Origin: Hippophae tibetana
Taxonomy: Eukaryota; Streptophyta; Magnoliopsida; Rosales; Elaeagnaceae
Length of the DNA stretch: 64,000 bases
Assembly (NCBI GenBank): GCA_037013495.1
Contig: CM072809.1
Coordinates: 7,635,001-7,699,000 of the forward strand
Direction of reading: 5' to 3'
The translations under genes and the position numbers were made by a program. Positions 1-13,500 of the stretch are shown here, piece after piece. Below the pieces are notes generated by a model that was not told the DNA's origin, searched no databases, and saw only the letters and a program-made list of their open reading frames with translations. Numbering within the stretch: the stretch's first letter is position 1; each line of letters begins with the position of its first letter.

Positions 1-2465
1 TTAAAAGAAAAATTATTAAAATAATATTATATGTCCTTAATTTATCAATTTTTTCATAACTAAGGGATTAAATGATAAATTTTTTAATGTAAGTGACTAA
101 ATAATACAATCTAATTTAAGATACTTTTGTCACCTATACAAATATATTAGAAGATGAATAAATTCTAAAAAAATGACTTTATTGTTAAAATTGTTGTTTT
201 ATATATATTTTTTAATAAAAAATAATTTTTATAAATGATTCAAATTAGGGAATTTTATGATAAGAAATTAATCATTTTAATACCTTATTAGCTTGTGATT
301 AGTGTTATTTTTAATATTAAAAAATTTAAAATATAAACATTCAAAGATATTATTTATCTTTATAAGAATAAAAATGAAAAGAAAAATTTGTAATTTTATT
401 TATAAAACTTATCAAACTTGAAATATTTCACATTCTTTAGAGAAAAATAATTTTTAAAGGGAGCACAAATCAATTTATACACAATAAAAATATTACAAGG
501 AAAAGATAAATTTTAAAAAATTGAGAGTGACACATGCTCCTCTTGGAACATATGTGTCTCCGTTCTTGTACATATTTACTAGAAAATACCCATCATAAAA
601 ATAAGAAAAAACGGATAGAAAAATAATTTTAAATTTTATGAATAATCATTAAATGTTACTGCATGGTAACTTTTTTTAAAAAATAAATAAAAAAATTTGA
701 TTTACTTGGCACCAGGTGGTATGTAATTCTCCTTAAAACAAGCAAGAAAGATAGGTGCATGGTAGTCAATAAGAGAATTAGATTTTCCTTGCGAGTTGGT
801 TATTTGTATCCCTTTCTTGCTTTTAGTTCCCCTTTAGGAAGTTGCCAGTAGGAATAAAACACACCTTTAAAATCAAAAGAATCATTCTCCTATGGAACTT
901 CCTTTCACTATATTATTCAATTATATTAAGAATATAGTTTGGTTTGCTCGAAAAATTTGGATACATGTAATATATATATATATATATAAGTGTGATCAAG
1001 TAGCTAGTTCAATTAAACCTTTTTTGCTTTAGCCTTCGTTTATAGTCTTTTTTATATTTAAAATGTAACTGGAAATGAGACTTTTTTTTTAGAAAAAATA
1101 AAATGAGGTTAAAATTTTCATCAAAAAGGATTTTTTGTTTCAAGTTATCAAAATATCATGTTAATTTTGTAACGAAGGATTTTTTTTTTTTAAATTAACT
1201 AGAAGAATAAAAAAATAATATATTTTGATAAAGGGTTTAAAATTTCTTACTAAAAGTTGGGAAAAAATAAAAATTATTAACTTTTTTCACCTCTAAAAAT
1301 AGAAAAAACATAAATAAGTATTAAAAATATAATATTTTAATTTATTGGAATATGATGAAAATATTTTTCATTAGTAACTATCAGAGATAAATTAGAAAGA
1401 CACACAAACGTTGTAATTTGTTTTAATTTTTTCTTATTTTTTTTTTAAAAGAATCTATCATATAAGATTCATTAATTTTTTAATAAAATATTGAAATTTA
1501 GCATTTAATAGAAAAAAATTTAAAATTTAGCTAGCCATGAAAAAATAGTATGAAGTATGTCTACATTATATATCTTTAATTGATAAAAAAAATCAATTTG
1601 TATTGATAATGCTATAAAAAAATGCTACTTAAAATTAATAACTTTTTTAAGTTTTAGTTAATTTAAAAAAAAAACCCTTAAAAGGTAGTAAGTTTATTTT
1701 AGACAAAAAAAAATTTATTACTCTTTAAAAAGTATAAAAAAATACTAATATTTAAACTAAGTTATTAAAATAAAATATTTTAAAAATATAAAACATTTAA
1801 AATATTAAATTAGTGTTAACTTGTGTACCCAAAACATAGTACCGGATCCCTTAAATTTTTTAAGGAAATAATATTTTAAATCAACAAAAGAAGAAATTTG
1901 AGCGTGTGAATCATAGTTGTTTCAATAAATAATTCATAATTGGGTAATAATATTGTGATTAATTTTTGTTGTTTCCAAAACAAAGATGTATTTAATTACA
2001 CATAATTTATCTAAGATTAATGGTAGAAAAGTCCACTAAATATTTAAGATAAATTGTTAATTTTTCCAAAATTAATGTGTCAACTTTCATGGGCCATTTT
2101 TTGTGACATTTGACCATAGGAGAAAAATTAAAAAATTGAACTAAATTCTGCGATAACATAAATCAAGGCTCGCAAAGAAGAATAAGTTAATTGAAACTAA
2201 ATTGTGACTGATGGGAGTTCGAACACTCAATCTAGCAAATATTTTAATTTTGCACATCATTTTAATAGTGTTGTAAATGTGTTAGATTGGATTATAACTT
2301 AATTAGTTTAATGACTAGTAATTGATTATTATAGTTTTTGTTTAGTTCCTAATTAATTCTGTTTCTTTGTAAAATGACACAGCTGGTGTCTTCGCTTTTG
2401 GCATGTTTAAATGTTTTAGTTATTTTTTTTAGTGTTTTTCGTTTTTTTAGTATTTATGTAATTTT
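1..2465. other. AT-rich intergenic region, no gene seen
   Basis: No open frame with recognisable protein similarity was found on either strand. The stretch is mostly poly-A/poly-T rich sequence with a short (TA)n run near 967-988. A slightly more balanced patch at 700-850 shows no motif I recognise. Confidence 0.6.
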
Positions 2466-2468
2466 ATT

Positions 2469-4970
2469 ACTACAATATTGATATATGGTTTCGATTTTTA
2501 CTACAATATTGATATGTGTTTTCGGTTTTTAACCGTGATCGTATATCTATGATTACAATTATAAAAATTGAGGCCTAAATTAGAGAGATCATAGACTGTT
2601 ATATATGACCACAGGTTTTTATAAAATCGAGATTATAAATATACCATTTGATCATGGTCTTATAATTAAATGATATGTCTATTGTATTAATTATACTTAA
2701 ATCGTGACCATATAATCTCAATTAATCTTATTTTTAAATATAAATTAAAAAAAATTAAAACTAAGAGTACAATTACAAGTCAAAACTGATAACTTTCATT
2801 AAAATTAACATTATTATATATCATAAATATCTGAAGATTACAAGCAACATAGATCATTAGATACAGTTTGAATGCATCAATAAAACTCTTTCATTTTCAC
2901 TTTTTGATCTGTTTGTTTTCTTTTTATCTACAGAAAACAACAATTAGATTATCAGGACAAGTTTACTAAGCAAGATTCAAGGTATACTATGTTCTTCCTA
3001 GAAGCACTATTTATTCCTACTCATTCCATATTAACCATATCTGATATTTTTCATCATCATAATTGGAGTCTCATCTATGTTATACATATTTTCAATCTTT
3101 CTCAATACTTTATGTCCATGTATAAGCTTGCCAAAAATTACATGCTTCCTACAAATACAATGTCACAACTACATCACAAGAAGAAACTAGTTGAACTAGA
3201 CAATAAAACTTCCATCTATCAAGAACAATGTGTTAAGTCTAACCACTGTTCAAATGTAAATAAAATCTAGACCACATACAAGAAAGTTGATAACTAAATC
3301 TATCAAAACTATGATTAATTGAAAATGTAATATTGAATTGAGAACCCAAAGAATCACGATTAGCAACAAGTATGAACAGAAGACCATGTTCATCATGATT
3401 TAGCCTTGGTAATTCATATGAAATAATATCACAACTATCCTTTTGTTAAGAAGCCTCAAACTATTTCGTCCTATCTTGGATACTTTCAAGTTAGGCACAA
3501 TAGAATGCGTGCCTAAAATAGAGATGAATTCATAAGAAATTTTAGTATATGAGAGAGATAATTGAACAAAACCAACTAGAGAATGAAATAGATTAGTTGA
3601 AGAAAGATAAACTCTTTTTATAGCATCTCATTCTTTATGTAGACTTCAAACACAACTACCAAAGAAAAACTTAGTAATTAGTTTTCGAGATAATTCTTCA
3701 CCCTTCTAAGCATCCATGTCTCCCATTTGAGTTGAAGAGTCTTAGTAAACACAATATTCCTCCCACCACCATTTAAAATTTTGGAGACAAAAGTGTTCTC
3801 AAGATCACTTGTCGAGTACAGCTTAGCATAAACATCTTACTTTTGGTAGATGTAGATGCTATAAATGTCTATGGCTTATTGTATGAAAACATTAAGAACA
3901 TTAATGAAGCCGTCTAAGATACATTATACAACTTCTTTTGTATTTAACTCAATTACCTTAAATAAGATACCTGAATTCTAAATGAAGAAGTGAGAGTTTT
4001 GCTTCTTCTGTTCGGTAATAACAGAACACCTCCAATGTAAATACAACAAATTGTTAGAAATACATGACAGCTAAGAAGAAACCTAAAATAACATCATTCC
4101 AAAATCAACTCAATGAAGGAAAAAAAACCTATTCCATAAGACCAATTAAAATAACTAAAGCAAAAATGGAAAACCTACCCTAAAAATTAGAACTTTCCAA
4201 TCCATTCCAAAAACTCAGGAGCTTATTTGGTGCTAAGAACTTAAAATCAACAAAACACATCAATCTCATAAATAAAAGCACTATAATATGTTATAGCTTG
4301 AAAGTTCTCAATTATCAAAAGTTATAATCTTCTTGAAAAATGGACCATTGAACTAAATTTAGGGAACAAGTCAACTGATAAACCACAATCTACAAAGTTG
4401 AAGAATCCAGTCAAACTTAAAGGAGACAGATTTGAGGTATTTAAGTTGGTAGTTAGAAAAATCCAAATCTTAGCTAAAATTACCGTAAAAATGTCAAAAG
4501 TGAAGAAAACTTCACACAAATTTCTTTGAGAACAACAAGCGAACCCTAAATTGAAAATTGAAAAAAGTGACAAAATCCAAATTAGAATAAAGTATGAGGT
4601 GAGAAACTAGCTACGTGAGCGAGCAATCAGTGAGGGAAGGTGTGCGATAGGGCCACGAAAGAAGAAGAGAGGGAAAAAGGAAGAACAAATCCTTCATTTG
4701 GTCGCGAAATAGAAATTAATCTGCTACCCGAGCCAGTTAGGAAAAGGAAAAAAGTAAAAAAAAGAGGGTTATAACTTATATTCACAATTATTGATAAAAA
4801 CTGAGGCTATGTTTTATTATACCATGACTAAAACTTTATGTGCTCGATTTTTTTACATATGTATACACTATAACCTCAGTTTTTATTAAACCGTGGCCAA
4901 AATTCTATGGCCTTGATTTAAAAAAAACGAAGCTAAATTTTCGAGATTATAGATGAATATTTTGATAGTG
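2469..4970. mobile_element. Degenerate, non-autonomous CACTA-like (En/Spm-type) transposon
   Basis: The right end reads TTTGATAGTG, so its reverse complement begins CACTATCAAAA, typical of a CACTA terminus. It is followed by ATT (4971-4973). The left end has ACTACAATATTGAT at 2469, preceded by ATT (2466-2468), which would be a 3-bp target duplication if the first C was lost. A 35-bp segment at the left end is duplicated in tandem. Both subterminal regions repeat a motif built on ACCGTGRYC and ATCGAG or CTCAGTTTTTAT in both orientations (2525-2720 and 4770-4930), as CACTA subterminal arrays do. No transposase frame was found. The left boundary is uncertain because of the imperfect terminus. 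Confidence 0.55.
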
Positions 4971-6162
4971 ATTCTATTTCGTTTTTCCTAAGTATGTATG
5001 CTTCATCTTTTAAATTTTAATGAATATCTATCTTGTGAAGAAAATAGATTGTATAAGTAAAAATGCCCTTGCCAAGACCACGATGAATAAAAATAAAATA
5101 ATAAATAAATCAAGGATGCAAATATACTAGTTGTAACTTGTAACAAATTTTAAGTTTTTTTTTCCTTTTATGAAATACTTTAGCTTTAGTAGAAAAATGA
5201 CTTTTTATTTTTTCTACAATAAAAAAGACTAATTAAATTCAAAAGAATGACCAAAACTGCTAACTAAAGATTAGGAATGTTAATTTGTCTTTTAAAAATT
5301 GAAATTTATGGAAAAAAAATTATTTTAACACCAATAAAAAGTACACCATGGAAGATGGATAGGATGGAGAATTACACTTCCAAAGCCTATCCTCCAAACC
5401 TAATTTATTAATTTATTTTAAATATATTATATATTTATATTATTTTATAATTAAATAAATTAATCTTAATCAAAAATAATATTTTTATCAATAAATAAAG
5501 AAAAAACTACATCTAAGATCACTTTACTTTAACAAATTAAGTATATTGATAACTATATTTTAAATTGTTAAACTTTAATTATTTTAAATCAAGATAATTT
5601 TAATCACTTTATATTTAATTCTTATTCAATTTTGAAATATTTTTCTCTTCAAATATCTATCAAACATTTTAATAGTGTTGATAGATACCAAATACCAAAA
5701 TTTATAAAATAAAAAAAAGATTAAAGCATCCGATCTTTTAACATTAAGTTACTAAATTAAATTAATTTTTAAAAACATAATAAATATATTCAATTTTTGA
5801 AAATAAACTAATAAAAGTGCCATACTATCCATAAATAAATTTAATATTATGATAAATAAAATATATTATTATAATATTTATTAAACTAACTATATAAATA
5901 ATTTATTTATATTTTTAATTTAAATTTAATAGATTTAATAACATACTAAAAAAAATATTTAAAATTTTAATAAGATTTAATTTATTATAATTTATTTATT
6001 AATAAAAATACGATAAACAAACCTTATCCTATCAAGTATCAACCACGATATTTAACGAAAAAATTGGGATAACCTCCCTAATTTCGCCCAACCTCGCCCC
6101 TATACCCTATACACATCCCTACTAAAGGTCTGCGCTGGAGTGGAATGGTGCTGCTATTATTC
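4971..6162. other. Intergenic region upstream of the MYB gene
   Basis: AT-rich sequence without a supported gene. At 6055-6125 there is a C-rich stretch (CTCGCCCCTATACC and neighbours) that looks like repeat DNA, but I cannot assign it to a family. Confidence 0.5.
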
Positions 6163-6163
6163 G

Positions 6164-6202
6164 CACGTGTCTGAGAGGTAATGGCATAAGTCAACGGGTC
6201 AA
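6164..6202 (+). promoter_or_regulatory. G-box/ABRE and paired W-box cores upstream of the MYB gene
   Basis: A perfect CACGTG lies at 6164-6169 and overlaps ACGTGTC (6165-6171), the ABA-response-element form. Two GTCAA cores (reverse complement of the W-box core TTGAC) follow at 6190-6194 and 6198-6202. They lie about 270-310 bases before the start codon. G-box/ABRE and W-box sites are established binding sites for bZIP/bHLH and WRKY proteins. Their use here is inferred, but it suits a stress- and hormone-responsive MYB subgroup. Confidence 0.5.
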
Positions 6203-6340
6203 AGTTTCCGAATAAACTAATAACATAAATAGTTCAAAACCATTTGATTTGATATCTATTAATAAATGAATTAATTAGCTTATGCCGCGTTCAAACACAT
6301 GACTGTTTTTTTCTTTCTTCCACCTACATTTAAGTCCCTT

Positions 6341-6348
6341 TATAAATA
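6341..6348 (+). promoter_or_regulatory. TATA box of the MYB gene
   Basis: TATAAATA lies 130 bases before the ATG at 6471. This would place transcription start near 6370-6380 and give a 5' leader of roughly 90-100 bases. It is the only good TATA match in the near promoter. Confidence 0.6.
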
Positions 6349-6470
6349 CATTATCATCTAATCTAATTTTCCTAAGAATATATACTTTTCTAAATATTAA
6401 AAAAAAAAAAACTCCTCTGTTCTAGTAGTCTCTCCATCATCGATCTTTGAAATCCCCCAGTTTAAATTGA

Positions 6471-7581
6471 ATGGATATGACAGTTGTAGAATATGGGTCT
6501 GAAAATCATCAAGAAGAAGAGAGATTATCAATGGACTTAAAGAAAGGTCCATGGACAGTTGAAGAAGACACTTTGCTCTTCAATTATGTTCAAACTCACG
6601 GTGATGGCCGCTGGAACTCTCTCGCTTGTCATGCAGGTCAATAGACACTACCCAGTACCTATTATTACTTCTCGATTGATCTTTTCGATCAATTACCCAA
6701 TTTTAAGATTTTTTTTTTGTTTGACTGATGTTCCTGATCAAATTCCATTTATATAAATACAGGTTTGAAACGAACTGGTAAAAGCTGCAGATTGAGATGG
6801 CTAAACTACTTGCGACCAAGTGTTAGAAGAGGAAACATTACCCTTCAAGAACAGCTCTTGATTCTTCAACTCCATTCTCGCTGGGGTAACAGGTACTTTC
6901 TTTACTTCTTTTTTTTTTTTTTAAATTCACGTGATATATTCAAACTGATCTATTATTTATTTTCTTAATTTAATATGTATTTTGAGAAGTAATTTTAATT
7001 TTAATTTTAAATTATGAAAATTAAGATGGTCGAAGATAGCCCAATACTTGCCAGGCAGAACAGACAACGAGATTAAAAATTATTGGAGAACCAGAGTCCA
7101 AAAGCAAGCCAAGCAACTCAAATGTGACGTCAACAGCCAACAATTCCAAGACGCCATGCGTTACGTATGGATACCTCGTCTAGTTGAACGAATCAAAGCT
7201 TCATCCGAATCCCAAACGGGTCAACCCGTCAAATCCTATGCTGACTCAGAATGCAATATATCTAATTCTGTTGTTGTTAATGACACTTTTGCCACAACCG
7301 GCTGCAACTTGTTTGACTTTTATTCCACACCTGACCTATCATCGGACACATCGGAGGCCCAAATATCTTCATCAATTTCAGACCTCCAGACTGAAAGTCA
7401 AGATCCTCCCAGTAATGAAATTGAACATAACGGGTCGAATTGGTACAAATATGGGGGGTTGGATGCGGAAGCAAAATATGAAGAAAGCAATAGTTTGTTA
7501 TATACTGTTGGGGAATACTCATTGGAAGATAGTATGTGGAGCGAAGAGGACATATTATTCTTACAACAACAGCTTTTGTAA
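6471..7581 (+). CDS. R2R3-MYB transcription factor, subgroup 20 type (MYB2/62/78/108/112-like)
   Basis: The gene has three exons: 6471-6636, 6763-6892 and 7026-7581. Both introns have GT/AG borders, and the exons join in frame to 283 codons plus TAA. The first ATG after the TATA box was taken as start. The R2 repeat begins at [10 protein letters not shown] (about residue 24) and the R3 repeat at [10 protein letters not shown], with the regularly spaced tryptophans; F or L replaces the first R3 Trp, as is normal. Intron positions after R2 helix 2 and within R3 are the usual ones for R2R3-MYBs. After the repeats comes [16 protein letters not shown], which closely resembles AtMYB108/MYB78/MYB112. 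The C-terminal half is acidic and Ser-rich and ends in a [12 protein letters not shown] stretch, a likely activation region. Members of this subgroup act in the nucleus in ABA, jasmonate, phosphate-starvation and senescence responses. Which member is orthologous cannot be settled by eye. No coding damage is seen. Confidence 0.94.
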
Positions 7582-7891
7582 TTGTTTAATTAAAATTATT
7601 AATATATCATATGATCAGGATTTTTACTACGTGACGCTTTTGATAATTTTTTATAAGAGACATGTGTATTAATAAATGGTGAATTTTGATGTTTTCAAAA
7701 ACTAAATATTATTTATCCTTTAATAAAAACGAGCCATATACAAATAAATCAAATAATGAATGAAAAAAATTCACCACATCACTCGTAAACTTGTCTCATA
7801 TATACCTCTTCGATACTTTTTAAAACATCACACGACAATTTTATTTAGTTGTTATTAAAGGATCCATTATAATAACAAACTTCTTTACAAA
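7582..7891. other. 3' flank of the MYB gene
   Basis: AT-rich sequence containing the presumed 3' UTR of the MYB gene, with an AATAAA-like motif near 7670. No further gene is seen before the copia remnant. Confidence 0.5.
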
Positions 7892-8089
7892 TGTTAAAGT
7901 GTGAGTTTAATATGATTCTAAATGTGAGTTTGTTATGGTATTGTTAGTAGTTAGTTATTACAAAAGTTTTCATATCTCCTTAGTAAGGTTTACAATGGTA
8001 TTATAAATAGCTTTGTAATATACAATATTGAATTATGAATAATATATACTGTTTCTCCTTTCTTATCCTTCTTTTTATCTTTGTTATCA
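7892..8089 (+). repeat. 5' LTR of an old copia element
   Basis: A segment of about 198 bp begins TGTTAAAGTG, carries a TATA-like TATAAATAG around 8000, and ends ...TTGTTATCA directly before a primer-binding site. Its end points are inferred from the primer site and the TG/CA rule. No second LTR was found in the window, so the element is truncated at its 3' side. Confidence 0.55.
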
Positions 8090-8102
8090 TGGTATAAGAG
8101 TC
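8090..8102 (+). other. Primer-binding site for initiator Met tRNA (degenerate)
   Basis: TGGTATAAGAGTC differs at one base from TGGTATCAGAGTC, the form used by many plant copia elements primed by the 3' end of initiator methionine tRNA. It abuts the LTR end, as expected. Confidence 0.6.
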
Positions 8103-8239
8103 CTATAATTCTTTTAAATGAACATCAATTCTATGATTTATTTCGTGGAAGGTGAGTATTAAACACATCTTACTTCTCCATCATCAATTGTTCATGTTCA
8201 TGCATGTTATCCCTATAAACTCTCATTCATTGACTTTAA

Positions 8240-10560
8240 CAGAGGCTTATTCATCTTTATCTGTTTTACCTATTAATATTCAGGTTCTCAGTCAAATTCC
8301 ATGAAATTAACTACTTAATATATGGATTACATAATTTTATTGATGATTCTGATGTTGTACCTCCTAAGATCTTTAAGAACACAATCATGGTTACATCAAT
8401 TTTTGGACAAACTAGAGAACATTAAGTGTACGAAGACAATCTTGAACATTATACAAGGGTAAAACAATATTTAATCGTGAAGAAATAAATTTCTTCAATG
8501 ACGTTAAGTTATCTCAAACACTTTATCAAAAAGGATACAATATTATAGTATTGGATGGATTTAAAGAAAGCATTTAATGATAATTCTTAAGGTCATCCCA
8601 TAAGCTTTGATGAAAATTGCAAACATTAAGGAAATAATCGTTGACTATAAAGAAATATATCAACAAATGTAAAAATCTATTTGCCCTACTTCTTGCTATT
8701 GGTGACAATTTAAGTGATTATGACTCACTCCTATAAGTTATAGGAGGATTAGACTCTAATTACTCTTCACTTGAGAAAAATATTATATATAAGAAGTGTG
8801 TTCTTAGTTTGGATGAAGTTTTTACAAGAATTATTGCATACTTATAAGAGGTAAATTCAATGCATAAACTTACATGAGCCATATGTAACAAAAGCTAACT
8901 ACACAAGAACATCTACCTTAATTCCTTCACAAAATCGAAACTACAAATCCTTTCAGGATTCTAGTAACTCACAATTCTTTTATGCTCAAAATAATGTTAA
9001 TAAAAGTAAACACATCAATTAAGCCAAATCAATAAGAAATGGGAGCATAGTACCCCATCATGTTATTTTTATTATTTATAGACTAAAACAAATCACAATG
9101 TTAAATATGATAACAACTCTAAGCTAAAAACGATGACTTCTGTAAAAGTACCAAGAATATTTTTCTCATGTTTCAAATGACAATGTGTAAGATATGTTTA
9201 CTTCATATCCTTAACATGTGATTTAAACTAATTCTTAGAGTTTATTCAAAACAATCAAGTTGTCTTGACACTTGTTACTACTACATCTTGTCTAGACTTT
9301 CAATGGTTCATGGATACTGGTGCTACTCATCATTTGACATCATATTTATCTTGCCTTCAAGTTACTAATGGCTATAATGATGATGCCTTAGTGGTTCTAG
9401 GTAATGATGCTACCATACCTATCACTCATTTAGGATCTAAATCTTTATCTTATGGATCACATGCACTTAGTTTGAAATAATTACTCTTAATTTGCACCAC
9501 AATTAGAGAAAAATATTATTTCAATGAGGAATCTCTGTGAAGATAATAATATTTATGCAGAATTTTATCCTACCTATTTCCTTATAAAAGATATTCTGAT
9601 AAAGAATACCATTTTAATAAAAGTTTTTGAAAATAGACTCTACAAATTATGCACTCAGAAAGATGCAAAGCAATCTTAGGTTGGATGTTAAGGTGGTTTG
9701 AGAAGTAATTTTGTTCATTATTATAATACTAGAATAAATGTTGTTATACTTCATGTAAGGCTTGGTCACTCTTACTTATTTATAGTTTAATTCGTAGTTA
9801 GTAGTATGCATAAAAGTTTAACACCATCTACAAGCCTTGATGTGTGCAATGCTTGTTATTTGGGAAGTCACATCATTTATTATTTAAGAATGTTCACAGT
9901 GGATCGCTTATATTCTTTGAGATTTTACACGTTGGGGACTTTCTTCTATTGTGTTTACATATGGAATGGAATACTTTCTATTATTTGTTATGATTATACA
10001 TGTTTTTTTTTTAAATTTATGTGTTAATAAGTCACAGGTTGCATAAATATTTTTAAGCTTTATTTCATAAGAAACCATATTATGATAACCTTAGGATCTA
10101 TAGTTTTCTATGTTATCCTTACTTTGAGGTCATATAATTAAAATAAAGTTGGAACTTAAATCACTACATTGTGTTTATTGGCTATGCTTAGAATCATAAA
10201 TGATTTTGGTTCTATGAGTTCTCTTCTCAGAAAATATATGTTTCATCTCATGCTTTATTCAAAGAAACCTCATTTCCTTTTCTACTAATGAGTTATTCTT
10301 ATACATCTCAACCCTCATCTCACTCATCTTCTATCGGTGTTTCTCATGGTGTATCTTTCTTTTATCCACTAATCATAACACCTTAACAAGTTTCAGCTAG
10401 ATTTTTTATTCACTCAATGTTTAATCTCCATCTTATGCTTGTTGTTTTTGATACACAGGTGTCCTCTATTGCTAAATCCCTTATTTTTTTTGGCTCTTTT
10501 GAACCAAATTTTCTCAACAACAACTTCGGTCCATCACCTCTAACCCTAAAAGTCTTCATA
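8240..10560 (+). pseudogene. Decayed copia gag-pol (gag, protease and partial integrase)
   Basis: Pieces in all three plus frames match copia polyproteins. At 8650-8880 there is a gag UBN2-like stretch (YINKCKNLFALLLAIGDNLS, then a GGLDSNYSSLE block). At 9265-9480 an open stretch has WFMDTGATHHLTS, the aspartic protease active-site neighbourhood. At 9806-9930 CNACYLGSH...MFTVD corresponds to the end of the integrase zinc domain. At 10070-10280 there are remains of the integrase C-terminal part (CYPYFEV..., SSQKIYVSSHALFKE). Stops and frameshifts interrupt every part, and reverse transcriptase and RNase H are missing. It is a dead, 3'-truncated copy lying 0.3 kb downstream of the MYB gene in the same orientation. 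Confidence 0.8.
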
Positions 10561-13500
10561 TATAACTAACCATGAGTTTGTTCAAGAGTGTAAGACAATA
10601 AAAGTTTGTTTTTTTTTTTTTTTTTAAATATATTTCAATTCGAAAATTATTGAGTTTGACACTTTTAGACCTATTATATAAAAAAAATGAATATTTATAA
10701 TTTTATTTATGTAAAAATAAACATTTTTTTGTTCTTTTATTATTAAAATGTAGCACTTTTAATTAAAATATACATGATAAATTTTATAATTAAAATGTCT
10801 CTTGTTAAAAATAATAATGAAATTTGTAGTATTCAATACAATAATACCAGGATTAAACGGTATTTTTGAGTAAAATTTTAGAACTAATTTTACGCTTTTT
10901 TTTCTTTCTAAAAAATGCATTAATTTTAAAAAAATAACATTAAGATACTACAAAGTATGTTGATAGAGGTGCAATGGATATTGCAAAAATGTGATAGCAT
11001 ATGAACATAGTTTTTTAAACTTAAATTTGAGCCAAAAATTAGACATAATTAATAGAGTTTTGTTTCGAATTGATTTGATTGCAATATTGCTTCAAAGTCT
11101 TATTGTATTTCATTAGGCTATAAGGGTATGAAGAAATGTTAATTTTAAATCGTATAATTTTATTTTCTTAATATAAATTGTATAATTTATGTTTGAGATT
11201 CTTTTATGAAACTTATGTATCAAAATTAAAACTTATCTTAATCATAAAAAAAAAACTTAACTTGGGTATGAATTAATTGATGATCATTAGAAGAAAATGT
11301 TTTATCTTATATAATTACCTAAGTAGGATTAAACTAAAGAAATAATTAATAATTATAATTGTTAAAATATTTTATTAAATCTTAATCAAATTCAAACGTA
11401 TAGTAACACCAATCACTTTCTAATTTATGAAAAATGTCAACCATCTTATAAATACTTTTGAAAATTCTAAAGTTAATTTGAATTCCCTTTAATGAGAAAA
11501 TTTCCCTACAAAATAAGTAAAAGATTTAGTCTTTAAACTAAAAAGGGAGGTCAATAAATAATTAATAATATAAAATTTGTAAAAAAATTATAATTAAAAA
11601 ATTAACAACTAAATTTTTTTCATAAAATAATAATTAAAATATGAGGTTTTTGTAACAATTTTATTGAATTGAATTTAAAAAAAATAGAATTTTATGTAAA
11701 ATTTAAAATTTTGCAAGTAAAATTATGTTTCCCTAATTACCGGATATATCCGGCTGTCTACAAGGCGATCCTTGATGAATAACTTGCAATCAATCAAAGA
11801 GAAAAATGAAAAGGTAAAAGAGTTGCTGACTCCTGCGACACATGATGGATGTTTGACAATCGAATAAATAGGAACATGACACCTCACAAAATATTTTATG
11901 TACTAACCGTTTCATTCAACATTATTTATATATTAAAATCTTACTAATTACTTTTTTTAATATATTAATTTCATTTCATATTTAAATATATAAAACATCC
12001 GTATTAATATTATATAAAATTATATAACAATACTTGCTTAAGAAAAAGAGGAGAGATATAGGTAGAAAGATATCAACTAGAACGGAAATTTCAAGGCAGC
12101 CCAATGAACAGTGATACAGCATGCTTCAAAATTCCACGGCTTCCTTGCAAGAAGCACTAACGGCCGCAACCATTGAAGAAACTCCTCATTATTTGATCTT
12201 AGAAATTAAACAAAATTAAAATATTAATATGGTATAAATTTTATAATAAAATTAATATTATCATAATAATATATTTATATAATAATAATAATAACAAATT
12301 AATAATTACAAACGATTTACTACATCGTAATTATTTTAAACAATTAAAAAAAATTATATATAATATAATATTTAAAATATAGGTGTAAAATTATGTATTT
12401 GTTACCATTCATCTTAAACAAAATAGATATTCATGTAGGATACAAGAATATTCAACTCCTAATACAACTTAATTGGTGTACATTTCTTCTTATTAATGGT
12501 ATCATTAAAACTTGAAGATATGCAACTAGAAATTAATAAATACACATATCAAAAAGTCAACCTAGAGGGGTGTAGCGGTTGCCAAGTCAAAGTCTTTCCA
12601 CGACGAAGGTCTCTTGTTAATGAAGACAAAAAATGACTAGCTCCATTGCTTGCTTCTCAATCATTTTTTGTTTTCTTTAATTGACAGAAGAAAAAAAATA
12701 CGTTCTAATTTCTACAATTCGAAAACAACGTTTAAAGTTGAAATTCTCTATCTTTTGTGTGCGCAAATACTTCGCCTTAGAAGCCACTTAATTAAGAAAA
12801 GTTTAGTTTTTGATTTATCTATACATGGGGGGCTGTACTGCGCTACTTTGTTATTTTGACAAAAAAGAAATTGTTTGGTAGGGATGCAGTGTTGAATTTA
12901 AGATTTATATTTAGCAGTGACAATATATATATAATAAAAATAATATTAATTAATTATTTTTAATTAAAAAATATGTTATATTCATCTTATTTTAATAAAA
13001 ATATATTAAAATTATTGTGTATTTTTTTGAGATATTGAGTATTATAAACTTAAAATTTAAAATTAAGTTGTAATACAATTTAATTTTATGCATATAGTTT
13101 TATAAATATTATATTTAAATATTTATTTACTAAAAATTAAAACAGTTAAAAGTAACCTTTCCCACCTCTTCGTATATCTACTCATTGATATATATATATA
13201 GGTGTATTCATTGGTTTAAATATATTGACTTTTAATGTATAATGAATTGAAATTTTCAATAATTTAATATGTAATTATATAAAAATAATGTAAGACATTG
13301 GTAAACAATATACTAATATAATATTTATAAATAAAGTGATCGTAATAAAATAGTTTTAAAATATAAAATGTTAAGTTAAGTAATTAGCATTTTAAGGAAA
13401 TATTAATATGTAAAAATAATATCCTAAATTAATTATGAATGATATTAATATAATATTTATAAAAAATTTGTTATATTAATAATACATTTCTTAATCGACT

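Noticed and set aside
7184..7672. 162-codon plus-strand frame overlapping the last MYB exon
   Set aside because: Same strand but a different frame from the conserved MYB C-terminus; it lacks family similarity and continues into the 3' flank.
12650..12859. 69-codon plus-strand frame
   Set aside because: No family similarity, no promoter motif and composition as expected of random AT-rich DNA.
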